From Duganella sp. BJB476 (GTDB lineage Bacteria; Pseudomonadota; Gammaproteobacteria; Burkholderiales; Burkholderiaceae_D): a DNA stretch of 64,000 bases. Below, piece after piece: positions 33,858-43,551 of this stretch. The DNA is taken from positions 372,001 to 436,000 of the forward strand of contig NZ_QVIO01000002.1 of NCBI RefSeq assembly GCF_003416895.1. The letters run 5' to 3'. Position numbers and translations under genes: made by a program. How positions within the stretch are numbered: the stretch's first letter is position 1; every line of letters begins with the position of its first letter. Below the pieces are notes generated by a model that was not told the DNA's origin, searched no databases, and saw only the letters and a list, made by a program, of their open reading frames with translations.

Positions 33858-34076
33858 CTAGGGTATTTGCGCCGCCGAGTGATTGCGCGGCGTGGCGTCT
33901 TCGTGGAACAGATCGGCCAGGTACTCGCACAGCTCATGCTCCGCAAGCTCGCCAGGCACAACGAAATCCGCCGGGCGGCGCTTGCCTTCGGCGCCGAAGT
34001 AAAACGCTCGCCACGCGCCCTCCCCGCCGCTGATGGCGATCAGCCGGCCGAACACTTTGAAGCGCAGCTCCTTCAC
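33858..34076 (-). CDS. Small conserved hypothetical protein coupled to molybdopterin oxidase gene
   Basis: 72-residue cytosolic protein whose ATG overlaps the upstream oxidase stop by 4 bases (ATGA), so it is translated by coupling. The sequence MKELRFKVFGRLIAISGGEG, then WRAFYFGAEGKRRPADFVVP and ELAEHELCEYLADLFHE suggests a compact beta-sheet followed by a helix. I recall similar small proteins in related genomes but cannot name the family with certainty. Function unknown; the coupling suggests it could act with the oxidase. Confidence 0.65.
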   Translation of the reverse strand: MKELRFKVFGRLIAISGGEGAWRAFYFGAEGKRRPADFVVPGELAEHELCEYLADLFHEDATPRNHSAAQIP

Positions 34077-36343
34077 AGCGTCAGCGGCAGGCTGCGCAGG
34101 CGCTTGCCGGTCAGCTTGAACACCGCGTTGGCCACCGCCGGCGCGATCGGCGGCGTGGCCGGTTCGCCCATGCCTTCGGGATGCTCGGCGCTCGGCATGA
34201 TGATGGTCTCCACCTCGGGCGCCTGGTTCATGCGCAGCACCGGATAATCATGGAAGTTGGTCTGCTCGACCTTGCCGTCCTTGATCGTCACGGCTCCGAA
34301 CAAGGCCGCCGACAACCCGAACACCACCGCCGATTCCACCTGCTGCGCAATGATATTGGGATTGACGGCGATGCCGCAATCGACCGCGCACACCACCCGG
34401 TGCACACGGATCTCCGTGCCCTCGACCGACACCTCCGCCACCTGCGCGACGATGGTGCCGAACGACTGGTGCAGCGCCACGCCATGCGCGCGCCCCGCCG
34501 GCGCCACGCCGGCCCTGGCCACCGCCGCATCCAGCACCGCCAGATGGCGCGGGTGCCGCTTCAGCAAGCCGCGCCTGAATTCCACGCCATCCTTGCCCGC
34601 CGCATGCGCCAGCTCGTCGATAAAGCTCTCTTTGAAAAACGCATTGTGCGAATGCCCGACCGAACGCCAATACCCCAGCGGCACCGGGCTGTCGACGATC
34701 ACATGGCGGATTCGCTGGTTGGCGAACTCGTACTGCATATCGAACTCGCCCTCGGCCGTGGTCTTGTCCGGCCCACCGGCCGGCAAACCCAGGTTGCGCT
34801 TGAAGAACTGGTGCGACACCGAACCGCTGGCCGACTTGTTATCGTAGCCCAGCACATTGCCCGCCGCATCCAGACTGGCGCTGAAGCGCGCCAGCGCCGC
34901 CGGGCGATACACGTCGTGCGTGGTATCGTCCTCGCGCGACCAGATCATCTGCACCGGCAAGCCGCGCGTCTCCTTGGCCAGCGCAACCACCTGCGCCACC
35001 ATGTCCACGTCCAGCCGCCGGCCAAAGCCGCCGCCCAGCAGCGTCACGACCAGCATTACCTTGTCCGCCGAGACGCCGGCCACCTTCGCCGCCGTCTCCA
35101 CCGCAAAACCTGGCGACTGCGTCGGCGCCCACAGGTATACGTAGCCGTCCTTGATCTGCGCCGTGCAGTTGACCGGCTCCATCGCCGCATGCGCCAGATA
35201 GGGTGCGCGATATTCCGCCGTCAGGGTCTTGGAGACGCCGGCGACCTTGCCCTCCACCGCGTCCATGTCGCCGTCCTTGTAGTAGGCGTGGCCCGATTCC
35301 GCATCCAGCCGGGCCGCGAACTCCGCGTAGATGGCGGCGCTCGACATCTTGGCCCGCTCGTCGGTCGCCCACTGCACCGGCAAGGCCAGCGCGGCCTGTT
35401 TGGCCTGCCACCAGGTCTTGGCCACCACCGCCACGCCGGCGCCGGCGCCGGTTCTGGGCGGCAGCGCGCTGGAAAAATCGACCACCCGCATCACACCCGG
35501 CATCTTCAGCACCGCATTGGCATCGACGCTGGCGACCGTGCCGCCGATCACCGGCGACATGCGCACCGCCGCATACACCATGCCCTCGGGACGCACGTCG
35601 AGGCCAAACTGCGCCGTGCCGTTCACCTTGGACGGCGTGTCGCGGCGCGGCTGCGCGCGGCCGATCAGCTTGAAATCCTTGGGCGCCTTCAGGCGGATCT
35701 CGCCCGGCGCCGCAGTGGCGGCGGCCACCGCCAGCGCGCCGTAGGCCAGGCGACGGCCGTCGGCATGGATGACGTAACCGTCTTCGGTGCGGCAGTCTTC
35801 CACGCGCGCATTCCATTGTTTGGCGGCGGCGGCAACCAGCATCGCGCGCGCGGCGGCGCCGGCTTCGCGCATCGGCTGCCACGCATCCTTCACACTGGAC
35901 GAACCGCCGGTGATGACCAGCCCCAGCTCGCGCGCCACCTTGCCGACGGTCCAGCTGACCGCCGCTTTCAGGTTGCCGTTATCGTCCGGATGGAACGGCA
36001 AGCCGTCCTTGAGCATCGCGATATTGCCGTAGATTTTATCGGCCGGCGCCTGCACCAGCCGCACCGCCGACAGCGGCACGTCCATCTCTTCCGCCACCAG
36101 CATCGGCAAGGCGGTATGCACGCCCTGCCCCATCTCGCTGCGCGCCATGGCCACGCTCACCGTGCCGTCGGGCGCCACGGCGACCCAGCCATTGAGCGCG
36201 ATCGAAGCGCCCAGCTGCATCGGATGCGAAGCATGCAAACGCTGCCTCGGCGGCAGCACGCCCCAGCCCACCACCAGCGCGCCGACTGCGGCCACGCCGC
36301 CGAAAATAAAGCGCCTGCGCGTTCTCATTAACGATGGCTGCAC
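34073..36343 (-). CDS. Xanthine dehydrogenase-family molybdopterin-binding subunit (IorB-like), Tat-exported
   Basis: Large molybdenum-cytosine-dinucleotide hydroxylase subunit of about 756 residues, IorB/aldehyde dehydrogenase type. A Tat signal lies at the N-terminus (MRTRRRFIFGGVAAVGALVVGW). Mo-domain motifs are SEMGQGVHTALPMLVAEEMDV, LGGGFGRRLDVDMVAQVVALA, YWRSVGHSHNAFFKESFIDELAHAAGKD and EGMGEPATPPIAPAVANA, whose Glu is the catalytic base. GTG 36343 is preferred since GGAG lies 8 bases upstream; ATG 36328 has none. The [2Fe-2S] small subunit usual beside such genes is absent. Substrate unknown. Confidence 0.88.
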   Translation of the reverse strand: MQPSLMRTRRRFIFGGVAAVGALVVGWGVLPPRQRLHASHPMQLGASIALNGWVAVAPDGTVSVAMARSEMGQGVHTALPMLVAEEMDVPLSAVRLVQAPADKIYGNIAMLKDGLPFHPDDNGNLKAAVSWTVGKVARELGLVITGGSSSVKDAWQPMREAGAAARAMLVAAAAKQWNARVEDCRTEDGYVIHADGRRLAYGALAVAAATAAPGEIRLKAPKDFKLIGRAQPRRDTPSKVNGTAQFGLDVRPEGMVYAAVRMSPVIGGTVASVDANAVLKMPGVMRVVDFSSALPPRTGAGAGVAVVAKTWWQAKQAALALPVQWATDERAKMSSAAIYAEFAARLDAESGHAYYKDGDMDAVEGKVAGVSKTLTAEYRAPYLAHAAMEPVNCTAQIKDGYVYLWAPTQSPGFAVETAAKVAGVSADKVMLVVTLLGGGFGRRLDVDMVAQVVALAKETRGLPVQMIWSREDDTTHDVYRPAALARFSASLDAAGNVLGYDNKSASGSVSHQFFKRNLGLPAGGPDKTTAEGEFDMQYEFANQRIRHVIVDSPVPLGYWRSVGHSHNAFFKESFIDELAHAAGKDGVEFRRGLLKRHPRHLAVLDAAVARAGVAPAGRAHGVALHQSFGTIVAQVAEVSVEGTEIRVHRVVCAVDCGIAVNPNIIAQQVESAVVFGLSAALFGAVTIKDGKVEQTNFHDYPVLRMNQAPEVETIIMPSAEHPEGMGEPATPPIAPAVANAVFKLTGKRLRSLPLTL

Positions 36344-36362
36344 TGTGGGGTCTCCGGTTTTT

Positions 36363-39300
36363 TTATGGTTGATGCCAGCGTGCCAGCAAGTCTTGCGCTG
36401 CCACCGGCTTGCTGTAGAAGTAGCCCTGCGCCAGGCGGCAGCCGTGGCGCAGCAGGAAGGCCGCCTGCTCCTCGGTCTCCACACCCTCGGCGATCACGGA
36501 CAGGTTCATGCTCTTGCCCAGCTGGATAATCGCGATGGCGATCGCCTCGTCGTTGACGTCGGTCGAGATGTCCTTGATGAAGGAACGGTCGATCTTCAAG
36601 GTCTGCACCGGCAGCTGCTTCAGGTAGGCCAGCGACGAATAGCCGGTGCCGAAATCGTCGATCGCCAGGCCCACGCCGATCGAATGCAGGTCGTTGATGA
36701 AGACCATGGCGTCGCCGGTGTTCATGATCACCGACTCCGTCACCTCCAGCTGCAGGCGGTCCGGCGCCAACCCGGTCTCGTGCAGGATGTCGGCCACCAT
36801 GTTGACGATGCTGCCGCGCTCGAACTGCTTGGCCGACAGGTTGACCGCCATCTTTGGCACGTGCAGGCCGGCCTCCTGCCAGCGCATCATCTGGCGGCAG
36901 GCTTCTTCCAGCACCCACTTGCCCAGCTGGTTGATGAAGCCCGTGTCCTCGGCCAGCGGAATGAAGCGGATCGGCGGAATCAGGCCCAGTTCGGGATGGT
37001 TCCAGCGCACCAGCGCTTCCACGCCGATCAGGCGGCCGGTGTCGATTTCCACCTGCGGCTGATAGTTGAGGAAGATCTCATCCTTCTCGATCGAGCGGCG
37101 CAGGAAGGTCTCCAGCCGCAGGCGCTCGACGCCTTCGCCCGTCATCGACGGCGTGTAGAAGCTGTAGCCGTTGCGGCCGCGCGCCTTGGCCTGGTACATC
37201 GCCACGTCGGCATTCCGTATCAGCATATTCAGGTCGACCGCGTCTTCCGGGAACACGCTGATGCCGACGCTGCAGGTGACGAACAGCTCGTGGCCGGCCA
37301 CCATGAACGGCTGCTCGAACATCTGCACCAGCTTCTCGGCGACCTGGCTGGCGCCGAACTGGTTCTCGATATTCTCCAGCAGCACAATGAACTCGTCGCC
37401 GCCCAGGCGCGCCAGCGTATCGCCCTCGCGCAAGCGCTCGTGCAGGGCCTTGGCGACCTGCTTGAGCAGCTCGTCGCCGATGTGGTGGCCCAGCGTGTCG
37501 TTGACGTTCTTGAAGCGATCCAGGTCGATGAACAACAGCGCCAGCTGCTCGCCGTCGCGCGAGGCGCGCTGCAAGGCGTGCTGCAGGCGGTCGTGGAACA
37601 GCAGGCGGTTCGGCAGCGCGGTCAGCGGATCATGGTGCGCCAGGTGGTCCAGCTTTTCCTGCGATTCCTTGGCCTTGGTGATGTCGCTGAACACGCCGAC
37701 GTAGTGCGTGGTCTCGCCCTGGGTGTCGCGCACCGCGCTCACCGTCAGCCATTCCAGATACAGCTCGCCGTTCTTGCGGCGGTTCCAGATCTCGCCGCGC
37801 CAGAAGCCGGTTTCCACCTGCTCGGTCCACATGTTGGCGTAGAAGTCGGCGTCGTGGCGGCCGGAGCGCGTCAGCGTATGGTCGTGGCCCAGCGCCTCCT
37901 GCTCGGTGTAGCCGGTGATCTGCGTGAAGGCCGGATTGACCGCGACGATGGTGCCCTTGGCGTCGAGCACCACTACGCCGTCGGCGATGTGCTCGATCAC
38001 GGTGGCGGACAGGCGCAGCTTCTCCTCCGCCTCCTTGCGCGCGGTGATGTCGGCATACACCCAGATGCTGCCCTCGTTGGCGCGCTTGTTGTCGAGCGCA
38101 TAGCCGCTGACCATGCACCAGAACAGGCTGCCGTCCTTGCGGCGGTAGTGGCGCTCTTCGTTGAAGTAGTCGCCTTCCGACAGCGACGGATACTGGCGCG
38201 CGCCGGCCGATTCGAAATCGAAGGAGTTGGGGAAGACGATGGCGGTCGAGGCGCCGGTCATGGCGCCCGGCTCGTAGCCGAACAATTCTTCGCAGCGGCG
38301 GTTGACCGAGACGATCTGGCGGTTACGCACGAACATCACGCCAAACATCACGTTGTCCAGGATCGCGCTCTGCTCGGCCAGCAGCGCCTCGATGCGCATC
38401 TCGTTGTGCTTGCGCTGGCTGATGTCGGAGATGATGCCGTCCACCCAGGGCGCCAGGCCGGCGCCGTCGTGCGGCTGCGGCTGGCCGTTCTCGGCCACCC
38501 AGCGCTCGGTGCCGGAGGCGTCGAGGATGCGGTATTCGACCTCGTAGGACTGCGCGCCGCGGATCGCGTCGGACACCGCGCGGCGCTGCTTCTTGCGGTC
38601 TTCCGGCGCGATCAGGTTGGTCCACGAATGGGTGGTGCTGCGCATGAACTGCGCGGCCGAGTAGCCGGAGATCTCTTCGATGGCGTCGGAGACGAAATCG
38701 ATCGGGCCGTCCGGGCGGAAGCGGAACACCGCGCCCGGCACCTGGGTGACGATGGTGCGGAAGCGCTCCTCGCGCTGGCCGATGTCCTCGAACAGGCGCT
38801 TGATCGCCACCCGCATCTGCTCCAGCTGGCCGGCCAGGCGGCCCAGCTCGTCGCTGCCGACCAGGTCCAGCCGGGTTTCGAAATCGCCGTGCGACAGGCG
38901 ATCGGAGAAGCGCATCAGCTTGCGCAGCGGCTTGATCAGGCGGGAATTGAGGAACAGCACGATCAGCAGCAGCGACACCATCAGCTGCCCGGCCAGCACG
39001 AACACATAGGAAATCTGCTTCTCGCGCAGCTCTTGCTGGCTGCGGGCGTCGTCCATCTCGACCGTGATGCGGCCGATGCGCTCGCCGCGCACCAGGATCT
39101 CGCGCTCGGCGCGGAACACATTGCCGGCCGCCTGGCGCGGCGAATGCACGCTCATGAACTGGGTGTCGGCCTGGCCGACCACTTCCACCTGCAGCACCGA
39201 CTGGTCGCGCATCACCGATTCGACCAGCGAATGGGCCGACTCGGCGTTCATATTCCACAGGGATTCCTGCATGCCCAGCGCCAGGATGTCGGCGTTGCGC

Positions 39301-39485
39301 TGCAGCGACTCCTTCAGCGTGGCGCGCGCCGACTGCTGCTCGTGCACGCCGATCAGCAGGTAGCTGCCGATGATGGCCGGGATCACCAGGCCGCCGAACA
39401 CCACCAGCAACAGCGCACCATAGATCGATAGACCGTACAGGGCGCTGAGCCGGGTACGCATCCGCTGGTAGAGGGTGCTAGTCAT
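36363..39485 (-). CDS. Bifunctional diguanylate cyclase/phosphodiesterase with CHASE-like, HAMP and PAS domains
   Basis: 1040-residue membrane sensor of c-di-GMP turnover. Order: membrane helix about 20-45, periplasmic domain about 46-165, second helix about 166-190, HAMP, three PAS units (about 255-375, 385-500, 505-625), GGDEF and EAL. The cyclase motif GGDEF (695-699) is intact with a product-inhibition site RxxD (REGD) five residues before it. The EAL motif (823-825, GVEALVRWNHPE) and the later NLSAKQF, IDDFGTGYSSLAYL and KIDRSF residues are intact. Both activities are thus possible. It ends 20 bases before the oxidase start. Confidence 0.95.
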   Translation of the reverse strand: MTSTLYQRMRTRLSALYGLSIYGALLLVVFGGLVIPAIIGSYLLIGVHEQQSARATLKESLQRNADILALGMQESLWNMNAESAHSLVESVMRDQSVLQVEVVGQADTQFMSVHSPRQAAGNVFRAEREILVRGERIGRITVEMDDARSQQELREKQISYVFVLAGQLMVSLLLIVLFLNSRLIKPLRKLMRFSDRLSHGDFETRLDLVGSDELGRLAGQLEQMRVAIKRLFEDIGQREERFRTIVTQVPGAVFRFRPDGPIDFVSDAIEEISGYSAAQFMRSTTHSWTNLIAPEDRKKQRRAVSDAIRGAQSYEVEYRILDASGTERWVAENGQPQPHDGAGLAPWVDGIISDISQRKHNEMRIEALLAEQSAILDNVMFGVMFVRNRQIVSVNRRCEELFGYEPGAMTGASTAIVFPNSFDFESAGARQYPSLSEGDYFNEERHYRRKDGSLFWCMVSGYALDNKRANEGSIWVYADITARKEAEEKLRLSATVIEHIADGVVVLDAKGTIVAVNPAFTQITGYTEQEALGHDHTLTRSGRHDADFYANMWTEQVETGFWRGEIWNRRKNGELYLEWLTVSAVRDTQGETTHYVGVFSDITKAKESQEKLDHLAHHDPLTALPNRLLFHDRLQHALQRASRDGEQLALLFIDLDRFKNVNDTLGHHIGDELLKQVAKALHERLREGDTLARLGGDEFIVLLENIENQFGASQVAEKLVQMFEQPFMVAGHELFVTCSVGISVFPEDAVDLNMLIRNADVAMYQAKARGRNGYSFYTPSMTGEGVERLRLETFLRRSIEKDEIFLNYQPQVEIDTGRLIGVEALVRWNHPELGLIPPIRFIPLAEDTGFINQLGKWVLEEACRQMMRWQEAGLHVPKMAVNLSAKQFERGSIVNMVADILHETGLAPDRLQLEVTESVIMNTGDAMVFINDLHSIGVGLAIDDFGTGYSSLAYLKQLPVQTLKIDRSFIKDISTDVNDEAIAIAIIQLGKSMNLSVIAEGVETEEQAAFLLRHGCRLAQGYFYSKPVAAQDLLARWHQP

Positions 39486-39659
39486 GCACCGGTACGTAGT
39501 AGTGATAAGTTTGCATCATCTGTCTAAAATTGGTTAGTCGCGCAAACTCTAAGCTTACTAACTGGAATTATGCACGGAAAATCATCGAAAAGTCATGGTC
39601 CAAGCAAAAAACCCACAGGCAGGCTATCATCGCGACTCAATTCAACAGAGGACCTTGCC

Positions 39660-40169
39660 ATGACCACTTTCTCCATGTATTCCGCTTCCATTCCCGTGTT
39701 CAAGCAAATTCTGAACAGCCTGTTGGTCATCCTCGACAAGGCTGAAACCCACGCCGCCGAGAAAAAAATCGAACCTAACGCGCTGCTGCAATTCCGCCTG
39801 TTCCCGGACATGCTGCCGTTCACGCGCCAGATCCAGATCGCCTGCGACTTCTCGAAAGGCGCCGCAGCCCGCCTGGGCGGCCTGGAAGTGCCGTCGTACG
39901 AAGACACCGAAACCAGCTTCGCCGACCTGAAAGCGCGCATCGTCAAGACCCTGGCCTACATCGACAGCGTGCCGGCCAGCGCCATCGAAGGCAGCGAAAC
40001 CCGCGAAATCACCACCGGCAGCGGCGAGAAGACCAAACACTTCACCGGCCAGACCTATCTGTTCCATTACGCGCTGCCGCACTTCTTCTTCCACGCCACC
40101 ACGGCTTACGACATCCTGCGCCACAACGGCCTGGACATCGGCAAGAAGAACTTCATCGGCACCTATTAA
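39660..40169 (+). CDS. DUF1993 family protein
   Basis: 169-residue protein of a widespread, functionally unknown family that is structurally related to DinB-like four-helix bundles. Visible signatures: SASIPVFKQILNSLLVILDKAE, RLFPDMLPFTRQIQIACDFSKGAAARLGG and the C-terminal HYALPHFFFHATTAYDILRHNGLDIGKKNFIG, whose histidines could bind metal. GAGGA precedes ATG 39660. Its stop codon directly abuts the stop of the convergent DUF1289 gene. Confidence 0.9.
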   Translation: MTTFSMYSASIPVFKQILNSLLVILDKAETHAAEKKIEPNALLQFRLFPDMLPFTRQIQIACDFSKGAAARLGGLEVPSYEDTETSFADLKARIVKTLAYIDSVPASAIEGSETREITTGSGEKTKHFTGQTYLFHYALPHFFFHATTAYDILRHNGLDIGKKNFIGTY

Positions 40170-40361
40170 TCAAGTGTTCCGGCGCGGGTAGCCCTGCGCC
40201 AGGATGCGCTGCCACACCAGCTCCTTCTGCTCGGCGTTCATCGACACCCAGTGCGCCACCTCGACCACCGACCTGCCGCAGCCACGGCAGATCTCGTCGA
40301 AGGTGGTCGAACACACCGCCACGCAGGGCGTATCCGGCCGTACCGGCAGGTCGGCCATCAT
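40170..40361 (-). CDS. DUF1289 family protein
   Basis: 63-residue protein with four conserved cysteines in the family pattern: TPCVAVCSTTFDEICRGCGRSVVEVAHW, suggesting a small metal or Fe-S site. The tail MNAEQKELVWQRIL is also typical. Its first ATG overlaps the DUF1415 stop by 4 bases. Function is unknown; the tight coupling with DUF1415 recurs in betaproteobacteria as far as I know. Confidence 0.9.
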   Translation of the reverse strand: MMADLPVRPDTPCVAVCSTTFDEICRGCGRSVVEVAHWVSMNAEQKELVWQRILAQGYPRRNT

Positions 40362-40915
40362 TTCACCTGCATCAGCTTGTCCCAGCCGTCATGGCCCAGG
40401 GCGCGCAGCGTCTCGATGTTCTTTTCGAAGATGTCGCCCGCTTCCGGGAAAGCCTCGACCGCGCGTTCCACACTGTCCTCGCGCAGCAGGTGCAGCGTCG
40501 GGTACGGCGCGCGGTTGGTGTAGTTTTCGATGTCGTTCTTGTGGGTGTCGGCGAACTGGTAGTCCGGGTGGAAGCTGGCCACCTGCAGGATGCCGTCCAG
40601 CTCCAGGTCTTCCAGCGCGGCGTCGGCCACGTCCAGGAACTCGTTGTAGTCTTCGAAGTCGGCCAGCACGTTCGGGTGGATGATCATGGTCGTGTCGACC
40701 TTTTCCGGCGAGGTCTCGGCCAGGTATTCCAGCTCTTCTATCAGCTTTTCCAGCAATTCCTCCGGCGTGGCCGCTTCGCACACCACGTAGCGGATCTGCT
40801 TCTTCACATGCACGGCCTTGGCAAACGGACACAGGTTCAGGCCGATGACGGCCTTCTCCACCCAGTTGACGGTCTCGGCGACGACGGCGTCGTGATCGAT
40901 GGCGGGCTTACTCAT
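40358..40915 (-). CDS. DUF1415 family protein
   Basis: 185-residue cytosolic protein. Family signatures: TVNWVEKAVIGLNLCPFAKAVHV near the start, TTMIIHPNVLADFEDYNEFLDVAD in the middle and FHPDYQFADTHKNDIENYTNRAPYPTLHLLRE, a run rich in His/Asp/Tyr that could form a metal or catalytic site. No function has been assigned to the family to my knowledge. It is first of a two-gene unit with DUF1289. Confidence 0.92.
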   Translation of the reverse strand: MSKPAIDHDAVVAETVNWVEKAVIGLNLCPFAKAVHVKKQIRYVVCEAATPEELLEKLIEELEYLAETSPEKVDTTMIIHPNVLADFEDYNEFLDVADAALEDLELDGILQVASFHPDYQFADTHKNDIENYTNRAPYPTLHLLREDSVERAVEAFPEAGDIFEKNIETLRALGHDGWDKLMQVK

Positions 40916-41141
40916 AGTTCAATTCCTTGGTGACTGCTCAAAAGCAGAATTGTACGCACTCTTTGCGCGAACTCATACTTCAGCCATTTTGCAGCCATCT
41001 CCGGCTTATTTACATAGAACTATTGCGCAAAAGAATTAGTCATCGGCCTGACATATTTCTTGACTCGCTAACCCGACCTTCGTACACTCCACGTTTATTC
41101 ATAGTCCGCTCGATGTTGCTCGTCGATAACAATGGAAAACT

Positions 41142-42539
41142 ATGCAAGCACGTATTTCTAAATCCGCCGCCTTGGCGACCCTGCTGGCCCTGATGGCGCC
41201 GGCGATCAGCCAGGCCTACGATGAGGCACCGGGCCTGCCGCCGGCGGCGCCCCTGCCGCTGTCCGCCCTGCCTAACGCCCTCCCCAAGTCGTCCGCCCTC
41301 GATACCTCCTCCCTGAAAGTCAACAAACCGGCCAAAGCAGCCGAGGATGACGCTTTCCGCGAGAAAGACGTCTGGGGCCGCATCCGCAGCGGCTACGCCA
41401 TTCCGGATATCAGCAACGAGCTGGTGGCCAAGCACGTCAACTGGTACGCCGCCCGTCCCGACTACATCAGCCGCACCACGGCGCGCGCCTCGCGCTACCT
41501 GTTCCACGTCGTCACCGAGCTGGAAAAGCGCGGCATGCCGACCGAACTGGCGCTGCTGCCCTTTATCGAATCCGCGTTCAACCCGCAAGCCCTGTCCAGC
41601 GCCAACGCCGCCGGCATGTGGCAGTTCGTGCCGGGCACCGGCCGCGACTACAACCTCAAGCAGGACGCCTTCAAGGACGAGCGCCGCGGCGTGCTGGCCT
41701 CGACCGACGCCGCGCTGAGCTATCTGCAGCGCCTGTACGATATGTTCGGCGACTGGCAACTGGCGCTGGCCGCCTACAATTGGGGCGAAGGCTCGGTGCA
41801 GAAGGCCATCAAGCGCAACCAGGCCGCCGGCAAGCCGACCGACTTCGAAAGCCTGGCCGAGCTGATGCCGGCCGAAACCCGCAACTACGTGCCCAAGCTG
41901 CAGGCGGTGAAGAACATCATCGCCAATCCGGCCCAGTACGGCCTGAACCTGCCGGCCATCGACAACACGCCCTATTTCACCGCCGTCGACAAGACCAGCG
42001 ACATCGACCTGACCATCGCCGCCCACCTGGCCGAGCTGTCGGTCGACGAGTTCAAGGCGCTGAACCCCCAGTTCAAGCGCCCGGTCATCACCGGCGACGA
42101 GCAGACCAAGATCCTGCTGCCCAAGGAAAACGCCGACAAGTTCCACCTGAACCTGGCGCAATGGGGCAAGGACCTGTCGACCTGGACCACGCACAAGATC
42201 ACCACCGCCCGAGAAAGCATCGGCACCCTGGCCTCGCGCTTCCACACCACGCCGGAAGTGATACGCCAGGCCAACAACATTCCGCAGAAGACCCTGTTGA
42301 AAGCCGGATCCACCATCCTGGTGCCGAAGATTTCGACCTCGGCCAGCGTCGACATCTCGCCCGAAGTGGAGCGCAACGCCACCGTCGCCTTCGAGGCCGA
42401 GCGCGAGCGCACCACCAGCAAGGCCGGCTACAAACTGGCCAAGGGCGGCAAGGCCGCCAAGTCCGGCCCGGTGGCACTGGTCAAGGCGCGCGTCTCGCGT
42501 GACGCCGTCAAGGGCAAACACCACAAAAACCGCGATTAA
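41142..42539 (+). CDS. mltD: Membrane-bound lytic murein transglycosylase D (MltD-like)
   Basis: Cleaves peptidoglycan glycan strands to 1,6-anhydro ends. The 465 residues start with a signal peptide (to about residue 25, ISQAYDE) without a lipobox. The SLT domain (about 110-250) has the catalytic Glu143 in LPFIESAFNPQALS, then AAGMWQFVPGTGRDYNL and LALAAYNWGEGSVQKAI. A YVPKLQAVKNIIANP segment and a C-terminal LysM-like unit (THKITTARESIGTLASRFHTTPEVIRQANNIP) follow; a second, weaker LysM may lie about 285-330. The tail is Lys-rich. E. coli MltD is a lipoprotein; this one appears to be soluble in the periplasm. Confidence 0.93.
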   Translation: MQARISKSAALATLLALMAPAISQAYDEAPGLPPAAPLPLSALPNALPKSSALDTSSLKVNKPAKAAEDDAFREKDVWGRIRSGYAIPDISNELVAKHVNWYAARPDYISRTTARASRYLFHVVTELEKRGMPTELALLPFIESAFNPQALSSANAAGMWQFVPGTGRDYNLKQDAFKDERRGVLASTDAALSYLQRLYDMFGDWQLALAAYNWGEGSVQKAIKRNQAAGKPTDFESLAELMPAETRNYVPKLQAVKNIIANPAQYGLNLPAIDNTPYFTAVDKTSDIDLTIAAHLAELSVDEFKALNPQFKRPVITGDEQTKILLPKENADKFHLNLAQWGKDLSTWTTHKITTARESIGTLASRFHTTPEVIRQANNIPQKTLLKAGSTILVPKISTSASVDISPEVERNATVAFEAERERTTSKAGYKLAKGGKAAKSGPVALVKARVSRDAVKGKHHKNRD

Positions 42540-42736
42540 GCGACGCCCGGCCCCGGTTTGAGCGCACGCCACCGGGGCTGCGGCTGCGATCAAAGGTTGC
42601 AGTCGCGGCCTACTCGCCCTACAATCTTGGTCTTGCAGCGGCCGGCAACGCGCCTCTCACACACACACAACCCCACTGACGTCGCCAGCCAGCCACCCCA
42701 GGCAAGCCACGGCGCGCAGTTGCAATCGGAGTCACT

Positions 42737-43528
42737 ATGGCGTTCTTGCAAGGCAAAAAAATCCTCATCACTGGTTTGCTGTCGAACCGTTCCATCGCTT
42801 ACGGTATCGCCAAGGCCTGCCATCGCGAAGGCGCCGAACTGGCGTTCACCTACGTCGGCGAACGCTTCAAGGACCGCATCACTGAATTCGCCGCCGAATT
42901 CGACAGCAAGCTGGTCTACGACTGCGACGTCGGCAGCGACGAGCAGATCGCCGCCCTGTTCGCCGACCTGGGCAAGAGCTGGTCGCAGCTGGACGGCCTG
43001 GTGCACGCGATCGGCTTCGCGCCGCGCGAAGCGATCGCCGGCGAGTTCCTGGACGGCCTGACCCGCGAGAACTTCCGCATCGCCCACGACATCTCGGCCT
43101 ACAGCTTCCCGGCGATGGCCAAGGCCGCGCTGCCGCTGCTGAAGGAAGGCTCGTCGCTGCTGACGCTGTCCTACCTGGGCGCGGTGCGTGCGATCCCTTA
43201 CTACAACACCATGGGCCTGGCCAAGGCTTCGCTGGAAGCGTCGGTACGCTACCTGGCGGAAAACCTGGGCAAGCTGGGCATCCGCGCCAACGGTATCTCG
43301 GCCGGTCCGATCAAGACCCTGGCCGCGTCCGGCATCAAGGACTTCGGCAAGCTGCTGGGCTTTGCCTCGTCGCACGCGCCGCTGCGCCGCAACGTCACCA
43401 TTGAAGAAGTGGGCAACACCGCCGCCTTCATGCTGTCCGACCTGGCTTCCGGCATCACCGGCGAGATCACCTACGTCGACGGCGGCTTCTCGCACGTCAT
43501 GGGCCTGAACGCGGAAGACTACACCTAA
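42737..43528 (+). CDS. fabI: Enoyl-ACP reductase (NADH) FabI
   Basis: Last step of each fatty-acid elongation cycle. The 263 residues match E. coli FabI closely: [38 protein letters not shown], the divergent SDR cofactor site, and the catalytic Tyr-x6-Lys in [34 protein letters not shown] is the substrate-binding loop. It is followed within 25 bases by a perfect terminator palindrome. It is not adjacent to other fatty-acid genes. Confidence 0.97.
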   Translation: MAFLQGKKILITGLLSNRSIAYGIAKACHREGAELAFTYVGERFKDRITEFAAEFDSKLVYDCDVGSDEQIAALFADLGKSWSQLDGLVHAIGFAPREAIAGEFLDGLTRENFRIAHDISAYSFPAMAKAALPLLKEGSSLLTLSYLGAVRAIPYYNTMGLAKASLEASVRYLAENLGKLGIRANGISAGPIKTLAASGIKDFGKLLGFASSHAPLRRNVTIEEVGNTAAFMLSDLASGITGEITYVDGGFSHVMGLNAEDYT

Positions 43529-43551
43529 GCAGCACCCCGCCTCACCCAAGC

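Noticed and set aside
34181..36331. Plus-strand frame of 716 codons opposite the molybdopterin oxidase
   Set aside because: His/Arg-rich shadow with no recognisable domain.
36147..39431. Plus-strand open frame of about 1094 codons opposite the GGDEF/EAL gene
   Set aside because: Arises from GC-rich codon bias on the other strand; the translation is His/Gln/Arg-rich with no domain, while the reverse strand has a full multidomain protein.
42550..42578. GCCCCGGT/ACCGGGGC hairpin after mltD as terminator
   Set aside because: Eight-base stem with a long loop and no T-run; too weak to call.
41040..42593. Minus-strand frame of 517 codons opposite mltD
   Set aside because: Shadow of mltD; composition Gly/Val/Arg/Gln-rich, no signal or motif.
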